64,000 nucleotides of DNA from Fodinibius salinus (GTDB lineage Bacteria; Bacteroidota; Rhodothermia; Balneolales; Balneolaceae), in the NCBI RefSeq assembly GCF_008124865.1, contig NZ_VNHY01000002.1:248001-312000 (forward strand). The letters run 5' to 3'. The notes beneath the pieces are model-generated. The model had not been told where the DNA came from. It saw only the letters and a list, made by a program, of their open reading frames with translations, and made no database searches. This document shows, one piece after another, positions 1 through 10,010 of this stretch; the first letter of the stretch is position 1; each line of letters opens with the position of its first letter. The position numbers and the translations under genes were made by a program.

Positions 1-74
1 TGTTTTTGGAACCCTGATTTACCTGTTATTAAAATAGTTCCCAAATATTCACACGTATATCACTGTAAAGATAC

Positions 75-1160
75 ATGGAAAAACCCGACATCCGAAAAAT
101 CATACATATCGACATGGATGCCTTTTACACATCCGTCGAACAGCGTGATTTCCCCGAATATCGCGGTAAGCCCGTTATTGTGGGTGGATCTCCGGAGGGA
201 CGCGGGGTTGTAGCTGCTGCCAGCTACGAAGTTCGGAAATTTGGCGTCCACTCTGCCATGCCTGCTGCCAAAGCCGTTAAGCTATGCCCACAAGCTATTT
301 TTCTAAAACCACGATTCGAGGTATATCGGGCAGTATCCAAAAAAATACGGGAGATATTCTTCGACATTACCGATCTCGTTGAACCGCTTTCCCTGGATGA
401 AGCCTACCTTGATGTCACAACAAACCACCTCGGCATCCCCTCTGCCACACTTATTGCTCAAGAGATCCGCAAACGTATTAAAGACAAGACACAGCTGACA
501 GCCTCAGCCGGAGTTGCTGAAAATAAGTTTTTAGCCAAAATTGCGTCCGACCTCAATAAACCCGATGGGCTGGCAGTGATTGAACCTGATGAAGCTGAAG
601 ATTTTTTAGCTGAGCTTGATATCGGAGCATTTCACGGTGTGGGCGAAGCCACAGAACAAAAAATGAATTCGCTTGGCATCCACAACGGAGATGACCTACG
701 CAAATGGTCTAAGGTAGAGCTGGTAAATGAATTTGGGAAAACCGGTCGGCACTACTTTAACATCGTTCGCAGTATCGATCGGCGCAAGGTCAAGCCCAAC
801 CGCATTCGAAAATCCATTGGCAAAGAACGTACTTTTTCAAAAGATATTGATGACCTCAGCTGGATTAATAACTTTCTTCGGGAGCTGGCCACTAAAATTT
901 CCGAAAGCATGAAAAAGAAAAAGGCTGCAGGCAAAACAGTAACCCTTAAAGTCCGTTATGATGATTTTGAAACTATAAGTCGCAGTACCTCTTTCAATTC
1001 ATACATTAATGAACCGGGCGATATTGCCGATACTGCTATCTCTTTGCTAGAAGAAACCGAAGTAGGAGATCGCAAAGTACGACTGCTGGGCATTACACTT
1101 TCTAATTTGAACCTCCATAAAAAAGGACGATTCAAGCAGCTCGAAATCCCTTTTAAATAA
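75..1160 (+). CDS. dinB: DNA polymerase IV (Y-family translesion polymerase)
   Basis: Error-prone translesion DNA polymerase that extends primers past lesions in the cytoplasm. The 361-residue product has the Y-family palm signature near the N-terminus (IIHIDMDAFYTSVEQRD, with the first metal-binding Asp) and the second catalytic motif PLSLDEAYLDVT around residue 105. A helix-hairpin-helix thumb follows (FHGVGEATEQKMNSLGI) and then a little-finger domain with the Pol IV pattern IGKERTF. Length and domain order are normal for Pol IV. The start is the first ATG of the frame, about 15 bases after an AT-rich leader. It lies alone upstream of queA on the same strand. Family assignment is firm; SOS control cannot be seen. 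Confidence 0.95.
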   Translation: MEKPDIRKIIHIDMDAFYTSVEQRDFPEYRGKPVIVGGSPEGRGVVAAASYEVRKFGVHSAMPAAKAVKLCPQAIFLKPRFEVYRAVSKKIREIFFDITDLVEPLSLDEAYLDVTTNHLGIPSATLIAQEIRKRIKDKTQLTASAGVAENKFLAKIASDLNKPDGLAVIEPDEAEDFLAELDIGAFHGVGEATEQKMNSLGIHNGDDLRKWSKVELVNEFGKTGRHYFNIVRSIDRRKVKPNRIRKSIGKERTFSKDIDDLSWINNFLRELATKISESMKKKKAAGKTVTLKVRYDDFETISRSTSFNSYINEPGDIADTAISLLEETEVGDRKVRLLGITLSNLNLHKKGRFKQLEIPFK

Positions 1161-1271
1161 CTCCGGACCTACACTGATTTAAACTGATGTTTTCTTATCT
1201 TTGCTTCTAAAATCTGATTCTATTGCTAATAGATAATTTTAAGTTTGATCCGCCCAAATCCGCGGTACGTT

Positions 1272-2282
1272 ATGTCCTACACGCTTTCCGACTTTGACTA
1301 CGACCTACCCGATGAGCGCATTGCTCAAGAACCTGCCCATCCGCGCGATCATGCTCGTCTGCTGGTTTACGACCGAGCAACGGGTGAGATTACTGATGAT
1401 CGTTTTTATAATTTGTTGGAGTATTTGCCCCAACAAACAACGCTCGTACTTAATAACAGCAAGGTAAAGAAATGTCGATTGCTTTTTGACGAAGGCAAAA
1501 AAGAAGTTTTTATCCTGGAGCGTCTAAACAATAAAACAGTGCGGGCAATGGTACGTCCCGGTAAGAAGTTTAAAAAGGGAAAGACCACGCAACTCACTGA
1601 TGATATTTCGGCCACAGTAATTGATATTGATGATGAGGGAATTCGAACGCTTGAATTATCTCCCTCTCTGGATCATCCTGCCTACAGCCAACACAAATAC
1701 ACGCCATTTCCGCCCTATATTGAGCAGAACGAATCTCTTTCCGAAGAGTATCAAACAGTCTATGCGGATTCTCAAGAATCGGGGGCCAGCAAAGCAGCAC
1801 CTACCGCAGGACTCCACTTTTCAGATAAGCTTCTCAGTGATATAACTGCTTCCAGTATCTCCAGGGCCGAAGTAACGCTGCATGTGGGACTAGGCACTTT
1901 TGCACCGGTAAAAACAGAAACCATCGAAGAACATACCATGCACTCCGAATGGTTTGAAATTACCGAACAAACCGCTGATAAGCTACAAAAAGCTGATCAT
2001 ATTACAGCTGTTGGGACCACCAGCGTTCGTGTATTGGAAACCTGCTTACGTCAACAAGATCAATTTTCGGCCATAAATATGGATACCGATATCTTTATTC
2101 GTCCCGGTTTTGAGTTTCAGGCTACAGATGCACTTATTACCAATTTTCACCTGCCCAAAAGTACGCTCCTGATGCTTGTGGCTGCATTTACCGGCTATGA
2201 GGAGATGCAAAAGATATACCAGCACGCCATCGATGGAGAATATCGTTTCTATTCCTTCGGCGATGCCATGCTGATACTATGA
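1272..2282 (+). CDS. queA: S-adenosylmethionine:tRNA ribosyltransferase-isomerase
   Basis: Transfers and isomerises the ribosyl group of SAM onto 7-aminomethyl-7-deazaguanine in tRNA, making epoxyqueuosine at the wobble position. The 336-residue product shows the QueA hallmarks: the N-terminal YDLPDERIAQEP block, SKAAPTAGLHF, HVGLGTFAPVKTE, TTSVRVLET and ITNFHLPKSTLLMLVAAF near the C-terminus. An in-frame TTG nine codons upstream (1245) would give a longer protein, but the ATG at 1272 places the start right at the conserved N-terminus and is preferred. It sits about 110 bases after dinB and ends convergently with the next minus-strand gene, with about 43 bases between them. Confidence 0.95.
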   Translation: MSYTLSDFDYDLPDERIAQEPAHPRDHARLLVYDRATGEITDDRFYNLLEYLPQQTTLVLNNSKVKKCRLLFDEGKKEVFILERLNNKTVRAMVRPGKKFKKGKTTQLTDDISATVIDIDDEGIRTLELSPSLDHPAYSQHKYTPFPPYIEQNESLSEEYQTVYADSQESGASKAAPTAGLHFSDKLLSDITASSISRAEVTLHVGLGTFAPVKTETIEEHTMHSEWFEITEQTADKLQKADHITAVGTTSVRVLETCLRQQDQFSAINMDTDIFIRPGFEFQATDALITNFHLPKSTLLMLVAAFTGYEEMQKIYQHAIDGEYRFYSFGDAMLIL

Positions 2283-2325
2283 GCTATCCCGATGAGAGAT
2301 TCCTACCGGATTTGAAGAACCCGTC

Positions 2326-2697
2326 TTACTCTTCCGGATTATTTTTTTGCTGTTGCTTCATCTGCTCTTGCATGTCGTTATTGTCAACCATCTTTACCTG
2401 GTTTTTTAATGAGGTTGACAACTCTTCCACATCATCTTCAGAAAGCACCTCATCAATATCTTCAACGCCCACTTTTTGTAAAAGGTTGTAAACCATTCGG
2501 TTGAACAACATCTGCTGTGCGGCTGAACTTAGCTGCATAAGCTGCTCCTGTGGAACCTGAGCTCCAGAAAGCTTCACCTTGTTCATTACCGGCTCCAAGA
2601 GCTTCTCCACCTTTTTGGACATTTGCTTTTCAAGCTCTTTGGCATCCTGGTTTTCTTTACTTGTTACTTCGTTACCGTTAGGGTCAACTAACTTCAT
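2326..2697 (-). CDS. Small acidic, helical protein of unknown function
   Basis: I do not recognise a named family. The 123-residue product has no signal peptide or membrane segment. It is almost entirely predicted helix, with heptad-like stretches (KELEKQMSKKVEKLLEPVM), an acidic centre (VGVEDIDEVLSEDDVEELS) and a Gln/Asn-rich tail (MQEQMKQQQKNNPEE). It is monocistronic and convergent with queA. The high Asp/Glu content fits a salt-in or moderately halophilic host. A structural or regulatory role is possible but nothing in the sequence shows it. Confidence 0.75.
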   Translation of the reverse strand: MKLVDPNGNEVTSKENQDAKELEKQMSKKVEKLLEPVMNKVKLSGAQVPQEQLMQLSSAAQQMLFNRMVYNLLQKVGVEDIDEVLSEDDVEELSTSLKNQVKMVDNNDMQEQMKQQQKNNPEE

Positions 2698-3229
2698 GTT
2701 TTATATGCTTTTATTTATGGTTATTGCAGTACATTAACACAGTCTGTTAATATATCAATCCATTAGCAGGACATTAAATTTTTATTAACTCTAAATTCAA
2801 GCAGGTTAACCTTGGCTTAGAAATGGAATAAGGGTGAAAGTTTTACAGCAAGAATAAGATTAGAGTGTTTTTTCATAATTTGATTTTTATTTACAATATA
2901 AAGGGTGAATTAAATATTATTTTTTTACATATTCTTTGCTTTAGGGTTTAAAATATTCAAAACGACTTTGGCAAAGTTCTATGATGGTCGGTGATTCATC
3001 ATAAATGTGTATGTTCTTGTATTTCGCAAATCTTTGAAGCAATCACCAATTTGACTAAAGCTATGCAAAGATTTGTTTTGTCATTGTGCGTCGTGATTAT
3101 AAAATTTCACTGGCAGGTTCCCTTAAGCAATTTACAATTGATTTAAAACTGTCGATTTCAATATTTCTGAAGCAGATGGTGTAGAAATCTGTTACAGAAT
3201 CCGGCAATTAACTTTAAACACTTGTTTTT
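2698..3229. other. Intergenic region between divergent genes
   Basis: This 532-base AT-rich stretch separates the start of the small helical protein gene (minus strand) from the hybrid kinase (plus strand). It should hold both promoters. I see no convincing ORF, RNA gene or strong hairpin; scattered TATA-like words are too common here to call. Confidence 0.5.
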
Positions 3230-5011
3230 ATGAGTCAGGTACAACGTATTCTTCTTGTTGATGATAATGAGGCTATTCATAAGGATATTGAGTCTATTCT
3301 CGTTAGCTCACTTACCGAAGCAAACAACGAATTAAATGAAATTGAAGACGAGCTTTTTGGTGATGATACCGAAGATACTACCGCATCGGACGAAGATCGT
3401 GTCGAATACCAAATTGACCATGCGTATCAAGGACAGGAAGCAATCGACATGGTTCATGAAGCTGCTGAAAATGGGAAAGAATATGCTCTGATCTTCATGG
3501 ATGTTCGCATGCCGCCGGGAATTGACGGGGTGCAAACGATTCAAAAGATCTGGGCTGAATACCCCCATATCGAAATGGTTATTTGTACGGCTTATTCAGA
3601 TTATTCGTGGGATGAAATCCTGGACAACCTTGGCAGTACCGATAAGCTGCTCTTCATGAAAAAACCTTTTGATGCCACAGCCTTGAAGCAAGCAGCATTG
3701 ACACTTACCACCAAGTGGCAGCTCAAGCAAGAATCTATCCGCTATACCGAAGATTTAGAACAAGAGGTTCAAGAACGTACCAAGCAGCTTAACGACCTGG
3801 TGGAAGAGCTAAAGAAAATGAAAAACAAGGCCGAACGGGCTTCACAGGCCAAGAGTGAGTTTTTGGCCAATATGAGTCACGAAATCCGTACACCGATGAA
3901 TGGTGTTATCGGGATGAATAACCTGCTGCAAGAAACTGAACTTACAGAAAAACAGCAGGAGCTTTCAGACATGATTCAGCACAGTGCTGAATCGTTATTG
4001 CGTATTATCAGCGACATCCTTGACTTCTCTAAGATTGAAGCCGGAAAGATGGAGCTTGAAGAAATCCCCTTTAACCTGCAAGATTCCGTTAAGGGAGCAA
4101 CTAAGATTATCGGCTTTGCAGCTGATGACAAGGACCTGGACTTGGACTGGAATATTGATCCGGACATCCCTCAAACATTACTAGGTGATCCTACCCGTCT
4201 GCGACAAGTACTGCTTAACTTCGGAAGTAATGCCGTTAAGTTTACTTCTGAGGGTGGTGTTACATTCGATGTTGGGCTTGTACAACGAGATGGAGATGAG
4301 CTAACTCTGAAGTTTAGCGTTAGCGATACCGGCATTGGTATTCCCGAGAAAAAACAGAAAAAACTTTTCAGTGCTTTTTCTCAGGCCGATACTTCGACCA
4401 CCCGAAGATTCGGTGGAACAGGTCTTGGACTAGCTATTTGTCAAAAACTGGCCAAGTTGATGGGCGGCGATATAGGTGTTGAAAGTACACCTGGCGAAGG
4501 TTCCACTTTCTGGATTACAGCCAAGATGAAAAAAAGCGAAGAAGAAGTAGAGTCGGATGAAGATACAGGGCTGCCCGACAGTTACGATAAGGAAGATATT
4601 AAAGCTGCTGATATCACTATTCTGCTTGCCGAGGATGATCGGATTAATCAACAGGTCGCAGGACGAGTTCTTGAAAAAGAAGGATTTAATGTAGAAATAG
4701 TAGAAAATGGTGCTGATGCTCTTGACGAGTACAAATCGGGCGATTATGATCTTATTCTCATGGATGTAAATATGCCTGAGATGGACGGACTGGAAGCCGC
4801 CGGTGAAATCAGGGAGCTTGAAGATGGTACCGGAAATCATATCCCCATTATTGCTCTTACTGCAGGTGCCATGGAGGGTGACAAAGAACTTTGCCTGGAA
4901 GCGGGCATGGATGACTACCTCAGCAAGCCCATTCAAAAGAATGCACTTGAAAAAGCTTTGCATCAATGGGCATTTCAAAGAGGCCGAGCGTCAGAAACTG
5001 AAGAAGAGTAG
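3230..5011 (+). CDS. Hybrid sensor histidine kinase with two receiver domains (REC-HisKA-HATPase-REC)
   Basis: Cytosolic phosphorelay protein of 593 residues with no membrane segment. Order: N-terminal receiver (about 5-165; ILLVDDNEA, phospho-Asp in [10 protein letters not shown], Lys in FMKKPFD) carrying an unusual acidic insert at about 28-60; a coiled-coil linker (185-210); HisKA with H-box [18 protein letters not shown] (about 215); HATPase_c with N-box [14 protein letters not shown]1 DTGIGIP and G2 GTGLGLAI; C-terminal receiver (about 460-580; ILLAEDD, phospho-Asp in [13 protein letters not shown], Lys in YLSKPIQ). The input therefore arrives as a phosphoryl group or partner protein rather than through its own sensor. 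The propeller kinase starts 38 bases downstream and is probably co-transcribed. Confidence 0.92.
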   Translation: MSQVQRILLVDDNEAIHKDIESILVSSLTEANNELNEIEDELFGDDTEDTTASDEDRVEYQIDHAYQGQEAIDMVHEAAENGKEYALIFMDVRMPPGIDGVQTIQKIWAEYPHIEMVICTAYSDYSWDEILDNLGSTDKLLFMKKPFDATALKQAALTLTTKWQLKQESIRYTEDLEQEVQERTKQLNDLVEELKKMKNKAERASQAKSEFLANMSHEIRTPMNGVIGMNNLLQETELTEKQQELSDMIQHSAESLLRIISDILDFSKIEAGKMELEEIPFNLQDSVKGATKIIGFAADDKDLDLDWNIDPDIPQTLLGDPTRLRQVLLNFGSNAVKFTSEGGVTFDVGLVQRDGDELTLKFSVSDTGIGIPEKKQKKLFSAFSQADTSTTRRFGGTGLGLAICQKLAKLMGGDIGVESTPGEGSTFWITAKMKKSEEEVESDEDTGLPDSYDKEDIKAADITILLAEDDRINQQVAGRVLEKEGFNVEIVENGADALDEYKSGDYDLILMDVNMPEMDGLEAAGEIRELEDGTGNHIPIIALTAGAMEGDKELCLEAGMDDYLSKPIQKNALEKALHQWAFQRGRASETEEE

Positions 5012-5049
5012 TAGATACCGATCTAATTTTTATGTAATACGTTGGTTTT

Positions 5050-8000
5050 ATGAGATACCTATCTAAAAGCTTTACACACTCATTACGATTTGTAATAGCT
5101 TTATCGCTTTTCTTATTTGCCTTTATAACAACGGGTTATGCACAGAATATTGACTTCGATAATATTTCGCTCGAAGAGGGGCTTTCACAAAGTGTTGTAA
5201 CTTCTATTGCACAGGATGATATGGGATTTTTGTGGTTAGCGACCCAAAGTGGTCTCAATCGCTACGATGGTAAATCCTTTTCATTGTTCACTCATAATCC
5301 TGATGACAGTACATCCATTTCTAACAACTGGGTTACTACACTGCTTAATGAACCCGGTAAACCTATTTTATGGGTCGGTACTTCTTCTGGCTTTAACAAG
5401 TTCAACCTTGAGACAGAATCCTTTGAGCGCTATGGTCATGTTAACAATGATTCCACCACTATTTCGAACGGGTGGATCAATGATTTGTATCGAGATCAGA
5501 ACGGCATTTTATGGATAGCTACACAGGGCGGATTGAACCGCTTTAATCCCGAGACAGAACAAATGAAACGTATCCCAATTGAAAACAAACAGTGGGACCA
5601 ACGACATTCAAATATTGTAGCCCTCACTGGTATAAACAATGAGGTTTGGCTGGCTTCTCCAGCGGGATTATTGATTTATGATACCGTGGAGCAGTCATAC
5701 CAAAAACCACAAAGCACGCTTCTTGACGATAATATCATGTCCCTACACCAGGATGCCGATAGTACCGTTTGGGCCGGTTCATCCAATGGTAAAGTATTAG
5801 CTATTAATGCGGAACATCAGATTGAGCAATCCTTTTCCACCAACAACGGTATTCTTAACGCACCTGTGCAAGCAATTAACAAAGACAAAGATGGTAACCT
5901 TTGGATCGGTACCATAAAGGGACTAAACATTTTTAATCCCGATCGGGATATTATGGTTAATACCATCCAGAGTAAGTCATCTAATCCCAATAGCTTAAGT
6001 ACTCCGGATGTACGAGATATTTTTATTGATCAATCCTCTGTCGTATGGGTCTCAACGTATGAGGGTGGAGTTAACAAAACAAATGTGTTGAACAACCAGT
6101 TTGAACACTATAAAATGGACGCCTCCAACCCTGATGCCTTGCACAGCAATCAAACTAAAACAATTGTTGAAGATGACGACGGTAATATTTGGATTGGTAC
6201 TTCTGATCAGGGTATTGAAAAATTCGATGTAGATCAGAATACGTTTAGTCATTATCCACATGACCCAGCTGACCCCAGCACACCATCCTCTAATTTTATA
6301 AAAAGGATGTATGTGAGTTCAAGGGGTTATTTATGGGTAGCTGCCAATGGGGTAGGTATGGATCGTTTTGATCTGGATACTTGGTCCAAACGTACGTACA
6401 CGCCCGAAGATGGTCTGGCCCACAAAGATATTTGGGCAATCCAAGAAGATGATCAGGGATATATGTGGTTTGGTACTTATGGAGGTGGTGCTAATCGTTT
6501 TGATCCCCGAACCGGTACCTTTAAAACGTTAAAGAATGATCCCAATGATCCTAACAGTCTCAGCAATAATTTTGTTACGGCCATTTATCCACAGAGCCAA
6601 GATAGCATTTGGCTTGGAACGCAGGGCGGGCTGAATATCTACAATGCCAATACCGGCGATTTTACTATTTACAAATCAAATCCCGAAGATTCTACCAGTC
6701 TAAGTGACGGACCTATTCTGGACATCCATGAAGGACCTACCGGTGATATCTGGCTTGCTACATATGGCGGCGGTATTGATCGTTTTGATGTAGAAAAAAA
6801 GACGTTTAAACACTACCGCGAAAAAGACGGGCTTGCCCACAACAGCACCTACAATTTCCTGGAGGACGGCAAAGGTAATTTATGGGTCAGCAATAATAAC
6901 GGCATTAGCCGCATAAATCCTTACACTGACCAAATTACGAACTATTCTACCAGTCACGGCTTGCAAAGTAAAGAATTTAGTAACGGGGCCTACGAAAAGA
7001 CAGATGAAGGTATTATGTATTTTGGGGGCATTAATGGGTTTAACCGATTTGATCCCGCTAAAATTACCGAGGAGAGTAATGGTCCCAAGGTAGCTATTAC
7101 TCAATTCGCGCTATTTAATAACGAGGTTCCCATTGGGCCTATGGAAGAAGACGGCCGGACAATTCTTGAGAAATCCGTTTCCTATACATCGGAATTGGAT
7201 CTCTCGTACAAAGATTACGTCTTCTCCTTTGAGTTTGCTGCTCTTAATTTTGCATATCCCGAGCAGAATAAGTTTTCGTACAAGATGGTGGGGCTGGAAG
7301 ACAAGTGGAATGATGTAGGAAATCGGAATTATGTATCATACACAAATATGCCTCCTGGTGAATACACATTTAAAGTTAAAGCTGCTGACTATAATGGCGT
7401 GTGGAGTCAAACTCCGGCATCTATAAAGCTTAATGTCGCACCTCCATTTTGGCAAACAACATGGTTTTATATACTAAGCCTCGTTATCATTTTAGCATCA
7501 ATTTACGGTATATACCGCTATCGTGTGCAATCGATCCAAAACCGCAATCAAGAGCTGGCACAAAAGGTTAACGAGCGTACCGAAGAACTCAATGAAAAGA
7601 ACAAGGATCTTGAAAATACCCTCCAAGAACTTGAAGACACTAAGGATGAGCTGGTGCAAAAAGCTCGAAAAGCAGGAATGGCTGATATTGCGACAGGTGT
7701 ACTCCATAATGTGGGAAATATTTTGAATAGCATTAATACCTCTTCATCCATTATGGAACAAACGCTGCGTAATTCTAAGGTTGAAGGATTACAAAAAGCC
7801 AATAACATGCTTAGAGATAACATGAATAATATTGAGGAATTTATCACCGAAAACCCCAAAGGCAAAAAGCTGCTTTCTTATTACCTGAAAATTGAAGATC
7901 TATTACTTGAGGAACAGCAAACCATGCTGAAACACAACTTCCGGCTGAACGAAAAGATACATCTCATCAATGATGTTATCTCTACCCAGCAATCATATGC

Positions 8001-8502
8001 AGGTACAAGTAATTATACCGAAACCGTGCGGCTGGAGAAAATGATTGATAATGCACTTACACTACAAGCCGGTTCTATTGAGCAGCACGATATTACGGTC
8101 GAACAAAATATTGATGATGTACCAGAGGTTGAAGGCCAGCGCACACAAGTTGTACACATCCTGGTCAATCTTATTAAAAATGCTAAAGAGGCAATGGGGA
8201 AAGCGGATAATGATCTTAAGGACAAAATTGCCATTGACCTGTACCAAGAAAATTCATCGGTTGTTCTTAAAGTAAGTGATACCGGACACGGTATTTCCGA
8301 AGAGGAGTTGGATAAAATATTTACACACGGCTTTACTACCAAAGAGGACGGACACGGATTTGGGCTGCACAGCTGCTCTAATTATATGAATGAAATGGGC
8401 GGCAATATGACTGTAGAGAGTGAAGGAGAAGGTAAAGGCGCGACCTTTACACTTAAATTTCCGACTCCAAGCACAAATAATGGTGCTTCTGAAGAAGAGT
8501 AA
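5050..8502 (+). CDS. Two-component sensor with periplasmic beta-propellers, Y_Y_Y domain and kinase core
   Basis: Membrane sensor of 1150 residues. Residues 1-32 are a signal peptide ending TTGYAQ. From about 35 to 690 there are repeated two-component regulator propeller blades (patterns such as GFLWLATQSGLNRYDG and NLWIGTIKGLNIFNP), forming two periplasmic propellers as in hybrid two-component systems of Bacteroidota. A Y_Y_Y immunoglobulin-like domain follows (about 720-800; FSYKMVGLEDKWNDVGN), then a transmembrane helix (about 808-826), a coiled coil, a variant H-box (ATGVLHNVGNILNSI) and HATPase_c (NLIKNAKEAM, DTGHGI, GHGFGLH). There is no C-terminal receiver or HTH, so the signal probably goes to a separate partner; the upstream double-receiver kinase is the obvious candidate. 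Ligand unknown. Confidence 0.9.
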   Translation: MRYLSKSFTHSLRFVIALSLFLFAFITTGYAQNIDFDNISLEEGLSQSVVTSIAQDDMGFLWLATQSGLNRYDGKSFSLFTHNPDDSTSISNNWVTTLLNEPGKPILWVGTSSGFNKFNLETESFERYGHVNNDSTTISNGWINDLYRDQNGILWIATQGGLNRFNPETEQMKRIPIENKQWDQRHSNIVALTGINNEVWLASPAGLLIYDTVEQSYQKPQSTLLDDNIMSLHQDADSTVWAGSSNGKVLAINAEHQIEQSFSTNNGILNAPVQAINKDKDGNLWIGTIKGLNIFNPDRDIMVNTIQSKSSNPNSLSTPDVRDIFIDQSSVVWVSTYEGGVNKTNVLNNQFEHYKMDASNPDALHSNQTKTIVEDDDGNIWIGTSDQGIEKFDVDQNTFSHYPHDPADPSTPSSNFIKRMYVSSRGYLWVAANGVGMDRFDLDTWSKRTYTPEDGLAHKDIWAIQEDDQGYMWFGTYGGGANRFDPRTGTFKTLKNDPNDPNSLSNNFVTAIYPQSQDSIWLGTQGGLNIYNANTGDFTIYKSNPEDSTSLSDGPILDIHEGPTGDIWLATYGGGIDRFDVEKKTFKHYREKDGLAHNSTYNFLEDGKGNLWVSNNNGISRINPYTDQITNYSTSHGLQSKEFSNGAYEKTDEGIMYFGGINGFNRFDPAKITEESNGPKVAITQFALFNNEVPIGPMEEDGRTILEKSVSYTSELDLSYKDYVFSFEFAALNFAYPEQNKFSYKMVGLEDKWNDVGNRNYVSYTNMPPGEYTFKVKAADYNGVWSQTPASIKLNVAPPFWQTTWFYILSLVIILASIYGIYRYRVQSIQNRNQELAQKVNERTEELNEKNKDLENTLQELEDTKDELVQKARKAGMADIATGVLHNVGNILNSINTSSSIMEQTLRNSKVEGLQKANNMLRDNMNNIEEFITENPKGKKLLSYYLKIEDLLLEEQQTMLKHNFRLNEKIHLINDVISTQQSYAGTSNYTETVRLEKMIDNALTLQAGSIEQHDITVEQNIDDVPEVEGQRTQVVHILVNLIKNAKEAMGKADNDLKDKIAIDLYQENSSVVLKVSDTGHGISEEELDKIFTHGFTTKEDGHGFGLHSCSNYMNEMGGNMTVESEGEGKGATFTLKFPTPSTNNGASEEE

Positions 8503-8582
8503 GCTTAACTTCGGAAACTAAAAATGTGTGAGGTAAAGCTGTTTTAGTCCTTACAAGATTCATATATTAGCACTTTTGACCT

Positions 8583-8656
8583 GCGCCCGTAGCTCAACTG
8601 GATAGAGCGTCTGACTTCGGATCAGAAGGTTGAGGGTTCGAATCCTTCCGGGCGTA
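8583..8656 (+). tRNA. tRNA-Arg (anticodon UCG)
   Basis: A 74-base cloverleaf can be drawn by hand: acceptor GCGCCCG pairing with CGGGCGT (first pair G-U), D-arm GCTC/GAGC, anticodon arm TCTGA-CTTCGGA-TCAGA with anticodon TCG, and T-arm GAGGG-TTCGAAT-CCTTC. CCA is not encoded. It is directly followed by a terminator and a tyrosine integrase gene, so its 3' half is the likely attachment site of the downstream element. Confidence 0.95.
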
Positions 8657-8676
8657 CACCTCTAAAACAGTACATA

Positions 8677-8711
8677 AACCCCGCTTATTTAATTATAGGC
8701 GGGGTTTTTTG
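8677..8711 (+). terminator. Intrinsic terminator after tRNA-Arg
   Basis: The stem ACCCCGC / GCGGGGT with an AT-rich loop is followed by a run of T. It ends the tRNA transcript before the integrase gene. Confidence 0.85.
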
Positions 8712-8840
8712 TTTGTATTTAGCCCATCTTCCTACCCCTTCTGTATGAAATATTTTCATAATTCATACATATTTTACTGGACTGATGTTACATATGATGT
8801 TACATTACTCTCCAACCTTAACTACTCATATGAAAAAAAT

Positions 8841-10010
8841 ATGGCCAGTCTAAGAAAACGCAACAACTACTACTCTATCGTTTTTGCCACGCGGGTTGAT
8901 GGCGATCTCATTCAAAAAACCTATGCTCTTGGTACCAAGTACAAAAAGATAGCCGAGCAAAAGAAACACCACTACGAAAAGTTATATGAAGCTGGTGAAA
9001 TCAATCCATTTGCTGATGACTGGAATCTTCAGGAGTATGAAAAAATGCAGGAGCTGAAAGGTACTTCTGTTGTAAGCCCCATCTTAAATGAACTGCAAAA
9101 GAAATTCTTAAGAGAAAAGACAAACGTAACTGAAAAAACAAAGAAAACTTATAAGTACATCATACGTCAATTTATGGAAGGAGTGGGCTACACAATGCCC
9201 GTCACAAGAATTGATGCAGATGATATTCGTGCGTTTTGCCTTCGAGATGACTTAGCCAATGCTTCAAAAAAGAATTACCTTAAACACCTGAAAGTATTCT
9301 TCAACTGGCTGGTAGCAGAAGAATACATAGAAACCAATCCCTGTGATAAAATTGCCGTGCCCAAAGTTCGAGATAATCTCGTCGATAAGATTATAGAAGA
9401 GGATGACCTTGATATAATTTTTAAAAAATTTAGAGAGTATCAGTTAAAACACAAAAAGGCTCGTAATATTCAATCCTCTGATCAAATGCAGCTTTGGTTT
9501 AAACCGCTAATAACACTGGCTTTTTATACTGGAATGCGGCGTAAAGAAATCATCCAGTTGCGGTGGGAGCATATCAACCTCAAAGAGGGATTTATCAGAG
9601 TTACAGATACTAAAAATGGTTCGGAGCGGACAATACCCATTTTTGAAACGTTATATTGGCTTTTAGTTGCCTGGAAAAAACTTATGGGCAATCCTAAAAA
9701 GGGATTAGTTTTCCCGAGTCCAAAATCAACTCCTGATCGAGAAATTGCAATGACGGGGGATAATGTCTCTAAACGTTTTAAATTTTACGCCACAGAGGAA
9801 GCTAAACTGAAAGACACTGTAAATTTTCATGGCCTCAGACATTCTTGCGCAACCTTCATGCTACGCATTGGCTTCAATGTAATTGAAGTTAAAAATATGC
9901 TTGGCCATAAAAGTCTTGAAGTAACCAATCGCTATGTTCACTTGGTTGCGAAAGATCTAATGCGTTCTGCTAACCGAAATGGTAAAATGAATTATCTGAA
10001 TGAAGCATAA
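8841..10010 (+). CDS. Tyrosine recombinase/integrase of the tRNA-Arg element
   Basis: Site-specific recombinase expected to integrate and excise the element at the adjacent tRNA-Arg. The 389-residue product has an N-terminal arm/DNA-binding region (about 1-75), a SAM-like core-binding domain (about 85-190; KTYKYIIRQFMEGVGY) and a catalytic domain with all visible active-site residues: Arg in TGMRRKEIIQLRWEHI (about 231), HGLRHSC (about 330), His of MLGHKSLEVT and Tyr of TNRYVHL (about 364). The frame is open a further 44 residues upstream, but that part is Tyr/Phe-rich and unlike integrase N-termini; the ATG at 8841 begins the typical MASLRKRNNYYS. The last 11 bases overlap the next gene. Confidence 0.95.
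   Translation: MASLRKRNNYYSIVFATRVDGDLIQKTYALGTKYKKIAEQKKHHYEKLYEAGEINPFADDWNLQEYEKMQELKGTSVVSPILNELQKKFLREKTNVTEKTKKTYKYIIRQFMEGVGYTMPVTRIDADDIRAFCLRDDLANASKKNYLKHLKVFFNWLVAEEYIETNPCDKIAVPKVRDNLVDKIIEEDDLDIIFKKFREYQLKHKKARNIQSSDQMQLWFKPLITLAFYTGMRRKEIIQLRWEHINLKEGFIRVTDTKNGSERTIPIFETLYWLLVAWKKLMGNPKKGLVFPSPKSTPDREIAMTGDNVSKRFKFYATEEAKLKDTVNFHGLRHSCATFMLRIGFNVIEVKNMLGHKSLEVTNRYVHLVAKDLMRSANRNGKMNYLNEA

Noticed and set aside
4430-4978. 182-residue minus-strand frame
   Set aside because: It lies fully within the HATPase and receiver parts of the hybrid kinase and shows no domain.
8709-8840. Longer N-terminus for the integrase (44 extra residues)
   Set aside because: It overlaps the tRNA terminator, is Phe/Tyr-rich and does not resemble an integrase N-terminus; the ATG at 8841 fits the family.
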